Source of the DNA: Roseivivax jejudonensis | Lineage (GTDB): Bacteria; Pseudomonadota; Alphaproteobacteria; Rhodobacterales; Rhodobacteraceae | DNA: 64,000 nt | Reading direction: 5' to 3' | Assembly: GCF_900172265.1 (NCBI RefSeq) | Contig: NZ_FWFK01000003.1 | Location: forward strand, 554,762-618,761 | Shown: in pieces, positions 30,485 through 38,203 of the stretch | Layout: every line of letters starts with the position of its first letter | Position numbering within the stretch: the first letter of the stretch is position 1 | Program-made: the position numbers and the translations under genes | Notes under the pieces: generated by a model | What the model saw: the letters and a program-made list of their open reading frames with translations, nothing else | The model's database searches: none | What the model was told of the DNA's origin: nothing

Positions 30485-31282
30485 TCAGGCCCAGCCGGGA
30501 CCGAGATCGTCCCGCGCCGCATCGATCCAGTGCGCGCGCAGCCAAGCGCAGGGTTTCGACCGGCGGATCAGCGACGCATTATACCCGTCGACCGCCTCGG
30601 ACATCTTCGGCCGCCCGTGAAAACACACCACGCGGGCGTCCTCGGGCAACCGCGGGGGCCGGATCCAGTTGCGTGGAAAGGGGTTGCAGTCGTACTTGAA
30701 CGATACGACCCAAGGATCCGGAATATATGTGAAAACGCCGCGATCCATCGCCTTGTGCGAGGTGTATCGCTGCTCTGACCCGCGCGCGGCCTCGACTTCG
30801 GCGTAGGCGTCGGCGGCCAGATCGTCGTAGAGAAACCCGTGGTGCCGCGGATCGTAGCGAAAGACGGATCCGTGGCCGGTCGTGCGCCCCTTGCGCTTTT
30901 CCGTCCAGTCATGACGCATCGCGACCGTGCCCGGGGCCAGGTCGAGGATCGGATCGAGCGCGCCGGTGATGACCACGTCAAGGTCGAAGCCCAGGACCGG
31001 ACCGTCGAGATCGGGGATCGCCCCTGAGCGGAACAGCGACACCTTGCGCATCGCGCCCTGTCGGTTCGCGACGGCCAGCGCGGCATCCATCTGCGCGCGG
31101 AACGGCTCGCTCGGCAGATCGAGGATCTCGATGTCTGGATGCAGCCCCTCGGCGCGGTCGGTCATGCACAGGAAGCGAACAGGCCGCGACAGGTTCCGCC
31201 GCACACCGGAATACAGGCGGTTCACGTAGTCGGGGCCGAAAGCCGTCCCCCACTTGATGCAGACGATGGTCGCGCGGGTCAT
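30485..31282 (-). CDS. Putative glycosyltransferase-like protein
   Basis: A 265-residue protein, cytoplasmic by sequence, beginning TIVCIKWGTAFGPDYVNRLY, the layout of nucleotide-sugar transferases of the GT-A kind. FLCMTDRAEGLHPDIEI and the acidic LGFDLDVVITGALDPIL (possible DxD metal site) support this, and MDRGVFTYIPDPWVVSFKYDC lies near the end. Acceptor and donor are unknown, and it is not next to a polysaccharide cluster. The start at 31282 is chosen because the core fold begins there. Assignment to a numbered family is not possible from sight alone. Confidence 0.65.
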   Translation of the reverse strand: MTRATIVCIKWGTAFGPDYVNRLYSGVRRNLSRPVRFLCMTDRAEGLHPDIEILDLPSEPFRAQMDAALAVANRQGAMRKVSLFRSGAIPDLDGPVLGFDLDVVITGALDPILDLAPGTVAMRHDWTEKRKGRTTGHGSVFRYDPRHHGFLYDDLAADAYAEVEAARGSEQRYTSHKAMDRGVFTYIPDPWVVSFKYDCNPFPRNWIRPPRLPEDARVVCFHGRPKMSEAVDGYNASLIRRSKPCAWLRAHWIDAARDDLGPGWA

Positions 31283-31358
31283 GCAGCGCGGCTTATCCGG
31301 GCCCGCCCGCGCCCGCAATACTGCGGGCGGCGCGCGGTGGCGCCGCCCTGCTTTCGGA

Positions 31359-32927
31359 TCACTCGCCGCCCGGCTCTTTGCCCGCGGCGCGCAATGCATC
31401 GTTGGTCGCGTCCATGAACGCCAATTGGCGGTCGAGGAACACGGCGCGGTTCACCTCGGGCTCGACCTCGGCGAGCGCTTGGCAGTAGCTCGCCGTGAGC
31501 ACCGCGATCGCGTCGCCGTAGCTCACGTCCGGCTCGGCGCTGGAATAGCCCGACACGATGGGTTCGAGGGCCTCGGGCTCGACCGTGCGGTTCGCCAGGT
31601 CGGCAACGCTGCTCTGCACTCCGGCGGGCAGGCTCAGCCCTTGGGGCGCCGCCGGGCAGCTGGTCACGAGTTCGAGGCTCATCTCGGTCTCGGCATCGGG
31701 CCGGCGGGCCGCGACCAGCTCGGGCGTCGCCGCCTCGATGCCGTCGTTGTCCCATTCGCGCCGGACATAGTTCGTGACGTCCGAAATCTCCTCGTCGGTC
31801 AGCGTCTCCGCGAAGCTCGGCATGGCGCTCCAGCCATTGCGCGCCTCGATCCCCATCAGGAGCACGTTCACCACGTTCGTGGGCGATTCCGCGTTCACGC
31901 CACCGTTGTTGACAAGCCGCGCGGCGTTGCCGCCGCCCATGCCGTCCGAGCCGTGGCAGGCGAGGCACTGACCTTCGTAGATGGCTTGGCCGCTGGACAG
32001 AACGTCCTCCGGAATATCCTCGAGTTCGGCCGTGCGGCCTTCTTCGTCCTCTTCGGCGCGGTCGAGGATGTAGGCCGAGATCGCCTCGACATCCGCCTCG
32101 CGCGCATCCTGAAGGCTGGTCGTCACCTGGTACATCGCGCCGAACGCCGCGAGCCCGTCCGGGTTCTGGTTGGCGAGATAGGCGGTCAGCGTGTCGTGAT
32201 CGAACTTCTCGAGCGCCGAACCGGCCGATCCGCTGATGTTCGGAGCATACCAGCCGTCGACCAGCGCACCCTGGTAGGGGCGGTCCTCGACCGGGCCACC
32301 GATGGCGTTGCGCGGGGTGTGGCACGACGTGCAGTGCGCGAGCCCCTCTGCAAGGTATTCGCCGCGGTTGATCTGCTCGCTCTTCGACATGTCGGGCTCG
32401 AACCGCCCGGCTTCGAAGTAAAGCGCTTGCCACACCTCGACGCCGCGACGGACGTTGAACGGGAACGGCAGCTGGATCACCTGAACCTCGTGCTCGATCG
32501 GCTCGATCGACCGGAAGTAGGCCCAGAGCGCGTTGATGTCCTCGTCACTCAGCAGCGTGTAGGAATTGTACGGCATCGCCGGGTAGAGCGGCCCACCATC
32601 CTTCGTCACGCCGCGGCGCAGGGCGCCCTCGAAATCCTCGCGCGTCCAGGTGCCGATTCCGGTCTCGGGGTCGGGCGTGATGTTGGGTCCGACGAGTTCA
32701 CCGAACGGTGTCTCGAGCACCACGCCCCCGGCGTAGGCGCCGGCATCGGCGCTGTGGCAGTGCTTGCATCCCCCCAGCGTCGCGAGGTATTCCCCCTGCG
32801 CGACAAGGTCTGCCGGACCGTCGTCCGTCGCGGTGCCATTGGATTGTGCCGCGGCGACGCCGGGCAAAAAGAAACAGGCACCTGCGGCCGAAACGGCCAG
32901 CAGGCTGCGCAGGGAAAGGCCGCTCAT
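31359..32927 (-). CDS. Triheme cytochrome c, alcohol-dehydrogenase cytochrome-subunit type
   Basis: A 522-residue exported cytochrome with a Sec signal peptide (1-27) and three CxxCH haem sites: CKHCH at 54-58, CTSCH at 199-203 and CLACH at 321-325. The order and spacing match the membrane-bound triheme subunit of acetic-acid-bacterial alcohol or gluconate dehydrogenases (GEYLATLGGCKHCH, FGELVGPNITPDPETGIGTWT, RGEYLAEGLAHCTSCHTPRN). A C-terminal extension of about 100 residues after the third haem domain is unassigned. No dehydrogenase catalytic subunit is adjacent. GGAG precedes the ATG at 32927. It should pass electrons from a periplasmic dehydrogenase to quinone or an oxidase. Confidence 0.88.
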   Translation of the reverse strand: MSGLSLRSLLAVSAAGACFFLPGVAAAQSNGTATDDGPADLVAQGEYLATLGGCKHCHSADAGAYAGGVVLETPFGELVGPNITPDPETGIGTWTREDFEGALRRGVTKDGGPLYPAMPYNSYTLLSDEDINALWAYFRSIEPIEHEVQVIQLPFPFNVRRGVEVWQALYFEAGRFEPDMSKSEQINRGEYLAEGLAHCTSCHTPRNAIGGPVEDRPYQGALVDGWYAPNISGSAGSALEKFDHDTLTAYLANQNPDGLAAFGAMYQVTTSLQDAREADVEAISAYILDRAEEDEEGRTAELEDIPEDVLSSGQAIYEGQCLACHGSDGMGGGNAARLVNNGGVNAESPTNVVNVLLMGIEARNGWSAMPSFAETLTDEEISDVTNYVRREWDNDGIEAATPELVAARRPDAETEMSLELVTSCPAAPQGLSLPAGVQSSVADLANRTVEPEALEPIVSGYSSAEPDVSYGDAIAVLTASYCQALAEVEPEVNRAVFLDRQLAFMDATNDALRAAGKEPGGE

Positions 32928-33007
32928 CAGACCGCTCCTTTGTCCGTGTGATACCTTGACAAATGGAGCTAGGCCGCCCGCGCCCGCCGGCAACCGGCGC
33001 GCGCGCG

Positions 33008-33083
33008 TGGTGGGTCGTGACGGATTCGAACCGCCGACATTCTCGGTGTAAACGAGACGCTCTACCAGCTGAGCTAACGACCC
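33008..33083 (-). tRNA. tRNA-Val (anticodon TAC)
   Basis: A 76-base cloverleaf on the minus strand: acceptor GGGTCGT/ACGACCC, D arm GCTC-AGCTGGTA-GAGC, anticodon stem TCTCG/CGAGA with loop TTTACAC (anticodon TAC), T arm with GGTTCGAATCC, discriminator A and encoded CCA. It reads GUA and, by wobble, other valine codons. Confidence 0.96.
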
Positions 33084-33151
33084 GGACCGCGCCGCGATCC
33101 GGGTCTAGCCTCCGCCGACAGCGGCATCAAGAGGCTTTGGCACGCGCCGCG

Positions 33152-34510
33152 TCAGGGTCCGTAGACCACCCCCGGGAGCCACGTGATGATCCCGGGAAAG
33201 ACCATGCACAGCACCAGCCCGACGATCTGCAGAGCGAGGAACGGCAACGCCGCCTTGAAGATGTCGCCCATCGGGATTTCCGGCGGCGCGACGCCGCGCA
33301 GGTAGAACAGCGCGTATCCGAACGGCGGCGACAGGAAGCTCATCTGCATGTTGACGAGGTAAAGGACGCCGAACCACAGAACGAGTTCGTTGGGATCGGA
33401 CAGGCCAAACGCGGTGGCTCCGAGCGCCTTCACGATCGGCACGAAGATCGGCACGCACAGCAGCAGGATCCCCACCCAGTCGAGGAACATGCCCAGCGCG
33501 ACCAGCAGGATCTGCATCAGGATCAGGATGCCCCACGGGCCAAGCCCCGTCGCGGCGAGCGCGTCGTTCACGAATTGCTGGCCACCCTCGAGCACGTAGA
33601 GCCCGACGAAGATCGTCGCGCCGAACATGATCCAGATCACCATGGCGCTCGCCTTGAGCGTGGTCAGGCAGGCCTCGCGCACTGTCTGCCAGTCGAGCTT
33701 GCGGTGGATCGCCGCGACGATGAATGCGCCGAACGTGCCGATGCCCGCCGCCTCCACCGGCGTCGCCACGCCCGAGAATATCACGCCCAGAACGATGACG
33801 ATCAGCAGGATCGGCGCCGCCATGCGGGAGATCAGCTGCACCTTCTCCGCGAACGGGATCCGCTCCTCATCGGGGATCGGCGGCCCGAGCCGTGGACTGA
33901 TGTAACTGAGCCCCACAACGTACAAAATGTACATTCCCGATAGCAGAAGACCCGGGAACACCGCGCCGATGAACAGCTCGCCCACCGACTGCTCCGCCAC
34001 CACCGCGTAGATGATCGCGAGGATCGACGGCGGGATCAGGATACCGAGCGTGCCGCCGGCCATGATCGACCCCATCGCGATCTTCGGATCGTAGCCGCGA
34101 TTGAGCATCGCGGGCAGCGCGATGATCCCCATGGTCACCACTGCCGCACCGATCACGCCGACCATCGCCGCAAGCAGCGTCGAGGCCATGATCGTCGCGG
34201 CCGCCAGACCGCCCTTCAGACCGCCGAGGATCTTGTAGATCACGTCGAACATGTCGTTGATGATGCCGGCCCTCTCGAGCATCGCCGCCATGAAGATGAA
34301 CAACGGGATCGCCGAGAGCTGGTAGTTGGTCATCAGCGGGAAGATGCGGCTCGGCACGATGTTGAGCGCGTTCGCGTCACCGAGGATGAACAGGAAGACG
34401 CAGGCCAGCCCGCCGGTGACGAAGGCCAGCGGCAACCCCATCATCAGGAGCGCCAGAAGCGAGCCGAACATGATGAGGGTGAGCCACCCGATTTCGATTT
34501 CGAGACCCAT
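33152..34510 (-). CDS. TRAP transporter large permease (DctM-type)
   Basis: A 452-residue, strongly hydrophobic protein with about twelve membrane segments, the Na+-coupled transport subunit of a TRAP system. Conserved blocks include LMMGLPLAFVTGGLACVFL, AIPLFIFMAAMLERAGI, IMAGGTLGILIPPSILAI and MFLDWVGILLLCVPIFVPI. GGAGG precedes the ATG. It starts four bases after the small-permease stop and is the last gene of the operon, followed by tRNA-Val. Confidence 0.95.
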   Translation of the reverse strand: MGLEIEIGWLTLIMFGSLLALLMMGLPLAFVTGGLACVFLFILGDANALNIVPSRIFPLMTNYQLSAIPLFIFMAAMLERAGIINDMFDVIYKILGGLKGGLAAATIMASTLLAAMVGVIGAAVVTMGIIALPAMLNRGYDPKIAMGSIMAGGTLGILIPPSILAIIYAVVAEQSVGELFIGAVFPGLLLSGMYILYVVGLSYISPRLGPPIPDEERIPFAEKVQLISRMAAPILLIVIVLGVIFSGVATPVEAAGIGTFGAFIVAAIHRKLDWQTVREACLTTLKASAMVIWIMFGATIFVGLYVLEGGQQFVNDALAATGLGPWGILILMQILLVALGMFLDWVGILLLCVPIFVPIVKALGATAFGLSDPNELVLWFGVLYLVNMQMSFLSPPFGYALFYLRGVAPPEIPMGDIFKAALPFLALQIVGLVLCMVFPGIITWLPGVVYGP

Positions 34511-34513
34511 GGC

Positions 34514-35818
34514 TCAGCCCTCCTGCAGTGCCCGGACGTCCTTCAGGAGCTTGGAAACCCCCTGAAGCACAAGCAGAAGTCCGCCGATCACCATGACCCA
34601 TTTCATGGGCCAGAGCGGCACCTCCCATTCATTGAAACTGATCTCGCCCCAGCGGATGTTGTCGTCCGTCCACTGGCCCCAGTTCCAGTTCGCGACCATC
34701 TCGGTCGTCGCGATGTCGCCGCGCGCCCATTGCGACAGAAGTCCGTTGCCCGTTGGCACGGCGAGCGCGTCCATCGCGAAGATGAAGCTTGTGCCCAGCA
34801 GCGTGAAGGCGAAGATGAAGAAGAAGATCGAGGTCAGCAGATCGACCCATGCCTTCCTCTCGCGTGTCCAGGTGGCGTAGAAGATGTCGACCCGCACGTG
34901 CGTTTCGGTCAGCATCGCGTAGGCGCCCGCGATCAGGTACTGCATGCCGAACATCAGGTACATCGCCTCATGCGCCCAGTTCGTCGGCGCGTTGAAGACG
35001 TAGCGCGAGATGACCTCGAAATAGTAGACGAAGACCGCGATCACGGCCCAGTAGGCCACGAACTCGCCCGCGCGCAGGCAGAGCCGGTCGATCCAGTTCT
35101 CGGCGTAAGCTTCATCCGGGGTCGACACGCCGATCCCGGCATCGCGCAGGGCCTGCTCGTTCGCGTGCTCCTCGTCGGGCTCGATGGTGCGGTTAGCCTG
35201 CACCACAAGGCGCTTCATCAGGACGGCGTCGACCAGCATCATGATCAGAAGCAGGTAGAAGGCGTAGCGCGCGAAGTTGTTCCAGTAGATCAGGTCGCCG
35301 CGCGCCTCCTCGAGCGGCACCTGCATCTGGCCGAGCGTCGCGCGCGCCTCCGCGAGCCGCTCCTCGCCGCGCTGAATCGTCGTTTCGGCCCGGTCGAGCC
35401 GCCGCTGCGCCGCGCGCTCGGTAAAGGATCCCTCCTCGGCCTCGGCCAGATCCGCGCGGTATTGCTCGATCTCGGCGCGGGCGTCCTCGACCCGCGGCTC
35501 CTCCCGCTCGATCGAACGCTCTGCGACGCGCACCTGGTTGGCAAGGTTCGACACGACCTCGCGCGCGTCCTTCTGCTGCCCGTTGGCATAGAGGATGAGG
35601 AGGAAGACCGGGATAAAGACGAAGCCCCAGAGGCTCTTGAGATAGAACCGGTGCAGGCCAAGCATGCCCCCTGTCACCAGGATCATGTAGCCCAGCGACA
35701 TCGAGTATTGCTTGTCCTCCACCTTCGGACGGCGCGCCAGCGCCATCGCGATCAGCGGAAAGACGATCAGCCCCACCCAATAGAGCCAGTGCGGCAGCGT
35801 GTAGCTTATGTCGGGCAT
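34514..35818 (-). CDS. TRAP small permease (DctQ-type) with N-terminal TM2 and coiled-coil extension
   Basis: A 434-residue protein, far longer than the 160-200 residues of ordinary DctQ. Residues 1-80 hold two hydrophobic segments around GGMLGLHRFYLKSLWGF, the TM2-domain signature. Residues about 82-165 are a charged Glu/Arg/Ala-rich coiled coil. A further membrane helix (about 170-200) leads to a standard four-helix DctQ domain (about 235-420; YYFEVISRYVFNAPTNWAHEA, ETHVRVDIFYATWTRERKAWVD) with a Trp-rich periplasmic insert near 370. GAGGGGA precedes the ATG. The order dctP-dctQ-dctM shows it is the operon's small permease. Confidence 0.9.
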   Translation of the reverse strand: MPDISYTLPHWLYWVGLIVFPLIAMALARRPKVEDKQYSMSLGYMILVTGGMLGLHRFYLKSLWGFVFIPVFLLILYANGQQKDAREVVSNLANQVRVAERSIEREEPRVEDARAEIEQYRADLAEAEEGSFTERAAQRRLDRAETTIQRGEERLAEARATLGQMQVPLEEARGDLIYWNNFARYAFYLLLIMMLVDAVLMKRLVVQANRTIEPDEEHANEQALRDAGIGVSTPDEAYAENWIDRLCLRAGEFVAYWAVIAVFVYYFEVISRYVFNAPTNWAHEAMYLMFGMQYLIAGAYAMLTETHVRVDIFYATWTRERKAWVDLLTSIFFFIFAFTLLGTSFIFAMDALAVPTGNGLLSQWARGDIATTEMVANWNWGQWTDDNIRWGEISFNEWEVPLWPMKWVMVIGGLLLVLQGVSKLLKDVRALQEG

Positions 35819-35878
35819 GTCCCCTCGGTCCCTCTTGCGGTCCGTCTTGGCCCCCGGCGGGGGGCGGTCGCGCGCGCG

Positions 35879-35969
35879 GTCGCGCCCTGAGAGCGCGCCC
35901 CGCGGCGGTGTCGGACGGGCGCGCCGTCAGGGCGCGACGATGGCGGCGGGGCGCCCGAAGGCCCCCCGC
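35879..35969 (-). other. Nested stem-loops between dctP and the permease genes
   Basis: Two structures fill the gap after the dctP stop. The first read on the transcript has arms at 35946-35955 and 35960-35969 with a UUCG tetraloop and one mismatch. The second has a perfect 12-base stem (GTCGCGCCCTGA at 35879-35890 against TCAGGGCGCGAC at 35927-35938) enclosing another perfect 8-base pair (35893-35900 with 35917-35924). No T tract follows, so RNA stabilisation or partial attenuation is more likely than full termination. Confidence 0.7.
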
Positions 35970-35981
35970 ACCCGTATTCGG

Positions 35982-37079
35982 TCAGAGCTTGAGTTCCAGC
36001 CCGTCGGTCAGCGCCGGATCCACGTAGCCGAGCGAGCCCGACTGCATGTACTTGAGCTGGATGTCGAAGACCCGCGCCGCCTGCGGATCGCGGTTCGCGT
36101 AGTCGAACCAGATCGGCACGGCGACTTCGGTCATCAGTTCCACGTCGTCCTGGGTCAGGCGCGTCACCTCGGTGCCGTCCTCCTCGAACTTCACCCAGGC
36201 TTCCTGGTCCGCGGCCTGGATGGCGGCGTGGTGCATGTCGGAATAGGTGTGAGTCTCCATCTCGACGAACTGCTTCATCTCGTCGCTGAGAGCGTTCCAA
36301 GCGTCCATGCCGACGGTGATGTCCATGATGTCCACCGGCTGGTAGAGCGACATGAAGCCCGGAGGGCCCATGACGATGTAGTCGGTCACCTGGCTGAAGC
36401 CGAGCGCGTAGTTCACCGCCGGACCCACGTAGTCGGCCACGTCGATGGTGCCCTTCTCGAGCGCCGGGAAGATCTCGGACCCCGGCAGAACGGTGGTCTC
36501 GGCCCCGATCTCGGAGAAGATGTCGGCGACCATGCCGCCCGGCAGGCGCATCTTGCGGCCGGCGAAATCGTCGATCGAACGGATCGGCACCTTGGAGTGG
36601 ATGATGTTCGGGCCGTGGTGCACGGGGCCGACGAAGTGCATGCCCTGCGCGGCGTAGAGCTCGCGCGCGATGTCGATGCCGCCGAGACCGTAGTAAAACA
36701 CGTCGAATTCGTGCGGATTGCGCAGCCCGAGCGGAATCGACGTCAGGAAGGTCGCGGCCGGAATGATGCCCTGCGCGTAGATGGTGAACGGGTTCACCGC
36801 ATCGAGCACGCCGTTCTTGACCGCGTCGAAGAGCTGGAAGTCACCGACGACGTCGTTGGCACCGAACGGCTGGAACGCGAGTTCGCCGCCGGTCTTCTCC
36901 TGGATGCTGGCGCACCAGTCGCGGAAGATCTGCAAGCCCGCACCGCCGGGCCAGGACGTCTGGATCCGCCAAGTCGTGCCGTTGGCCTGTGCCCCGGCGA
37001 TATGCGGTGCCGCGAGTGTGGCCGCGCCGGCCCCGGCCAGGGTGCGCAGCGCGCCCCGGCGATTGGTGATCTTTGTCAT
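35982..37079 (-). CDS. TRAP transporter substrate-binding protein (DctP family)
   Basis: A 365-residue periplasmic receptor. The leader NRRGALRTLAGAGAATLAAPHIAGAQA has the twin arginines and hydrophobic core of a Tat signal. The mature part carries FAGRKMRLPGGMVADIFSE with the family's carboxylate-binding arginine, and IFPALEKGTIDVADYVGP. It resembles the group that binds 2-oxoacids and related organic acids (TakP/FcbT type), so a monocarboxylate or oxoacid ligand is likely; the exact one is unknown. GGGAGGA precedes the ATG at 37079. It leads the operon, with permeases downstream behind strong stem-loops. Confidence 0.92.
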   Translation of the reverse strand: MTKITNRRGALRTLAGAGAATLAAPHIAGAQANGTTWRIQTSWPGGAGLQIFRDWCASIQEKTGGELAFQPFGANDVVGDFQLFDAVKNGVLDAVNPFTIYAQGIIPAATFLTSIPLGLRNPHEFDVFYYGLGGIDIARELYAAQGMHFVGPVHHGPNIIHSKVPIRSIDDFAGRKMRLPGGMVADIFSEIGAETTVLPGSEIFPALEKGTIDVADYVGPAVNYALGFSQVTDYIVMGPPGFMSLYQPVDIMDITVGMDAWNALSDEMKQFVEMETHTYSDMHHAAIQAADQEAWVKFEEDGTEVTRLTQDDVELMTEVAVPIWFDYANRDPQAARVFDIQLKYMQSGSLGYVDPALTDGLELKL

Positions 37080-37336
37080 GATTTCCTCCCCTTCAGGACC
37101 TTTTCGGTATCTCTCTGAACCGTCGTCCGACCTTCGTGCGGTGCGCCATGCCTCCGGGACGGAGCCCGTTCGGGCCCCTGTCCCCTCCCTGCGCGCCCGG
37201 CGGACCGGCGACGTCAGGCATGCTAACGGCTTGAACCCGCGAGGCAAGGGCGGTTGTGCAAGAATGTCATGCACGCGACACGCAGGCGCAGTCGGGCCGC
37301 GCCCGGCGTGCCGGTCCAGTCGATCGGAGGGGGAAA

Positions 37337-37411
37337 TGGTGGGTGATAGAAGATTCGAACTTCTGACATCTTCGATGTGAACGAAGCGCTCTACCACTGA
37401 GCTAATCACCC
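37337..37411 (-). tRNA. tRNA-Val (anticodon CAC)
   Basis: A 75-base cloverleaf on the minus strand: acceptor GGGTGAT/ATCACCC, D arm GCTC-AGTGGTA-GAGC, anticodon stem CTTCG/CGAAG with loop TTCACAT (anticodon CAC), T arm AGAAG-TTCGAAT-CTTCT, discriminator A and encoded CCA. It reads GUG, a frequent valine codon in this GC-rich genome. Confidence 0.95.
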
Positions 37412-37430
37412 GGTGCCGCGCGTCTTAGAC

Positions 37431-37922
37431 TCACTCCGCGGCTGGTGCAAGAGGGTCCGAACCGTCCTCGTCGCTGCCGTCCGCAGCCTCGTCAGCGGGA
37501 CGCCGGCCCGACGGATCGGGCTGCCGGATGCGTGCTGTGAGCACCTGCCCGTTCGTGGCTTGCTTGTGCTTGGTCACGCGCACCTTGCCCAATGGCGCGA
37601 GGTTCAGCTCGCGACCGTCGGCAAGCTGTTCGCCGAGAACCGCGAGCGCGGCCTCGACGACGGGCTTGGCATCCTTCTTCTTCATGCCCGACCGGGTCAC
37701 CACGAGGTCGATGAGTTCGCGCTTGCGCAGCGCGCGGCGCTGGTGCGCGGGTTTCAACGCTGGGTCGAGCGTCGCGGCGACGGCGGTATCGAGACGAGCC
37801 TCGGCCGTTTCGTTCGCGTCGGTTTCCTCGGTCGCGGTGGTCTGCGCTGCGACATTCGGCGCCGCGCGGGTTTTCCTGCCTGCGCCCGCAGCCTGCGGGC
37901 GGTTCGATGTCGATGTGGCCAT
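37431..37922 (-). CDS. HU-like DNA-binding protein with long N-terminal tail
   Basis: A 163-residue protein. Residues about 1-65 are an Ala/Thr-rich low-complexity tail; about 68-150 resemble an HU/IHF fold (KRELIDLVVTRSGMKKKDAKPVVEAALAVLGEQLADG, then LNLAPLGKVRVTKHKQATNG). The C-terminal end is acidic. Basic residues sit where HU arms contact DNA. It is cytoplasmic. It lies downstream of lon on the same strand, recalling the lon-hup neighbourhood of many bacteria, but a strong terminator separates the two. It is unlike canonical 90-residue HU, so nucleoid binding is inferred only. Confidence 0.78.
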   Translation of the reverse strand: MATSTSNRPQAAGAGRKTRAAPNVAAQTTATEETDANETAEARLDTAVAATLDPALKPAHQRRALRKRELIDLVVTRSGMKKKDAKPVVEAALAVLGEQLADGRELNLAPLGKVRVTKHKQATNGQVLTARIRQPDPSGRRPADEAADGSDEDGSDPLAPAAE

Positions 37923-38146
37923 GCCTGACGGCTCCCTGCTCGCTGCGCAGCGCCCGATCCGATCGGGTCCGCCGCTGGCGCGAACGATACCACGACGCAT
38001 CCAAAATCCTAGTACCATCATGGGATCGCGCCGCAAGATCTGCCCAATCGGTCACGATATTGCCGCAGGTGTGACCGGGCGGCGGCGCATCGGCCCGGCC
38101 CATGGTTCCTGCTCGACACGCAGACAGCCTGTCACGCGAACGAAAA

Positions 38147-38174
38147 ACGCCCCCGCGGGTAGCCGCGGGGGCGT
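38147..38174 (-). terminator. Rho-independent terminator after lon
   Basis: Perfect 12-base arms ACGCCCCCGCGG and CCGCGGGGGCGT with a four-base loop, followed on the minus strand by TTTTTCG. It lies 30 bases past the lon stop. Confidence 0.9.
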
Positions 38175-38203
38175 CGGAAACGCTCGAGCCGAAGGTGGCT
38201 CCG

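Noticed and set aside
33008..37411. TRAP region as a recent tRNA-targeted integrative element
   Set aside because: No integrase gene, no long identical repeat at the tRNA ends, and base composition equals the surroundings.
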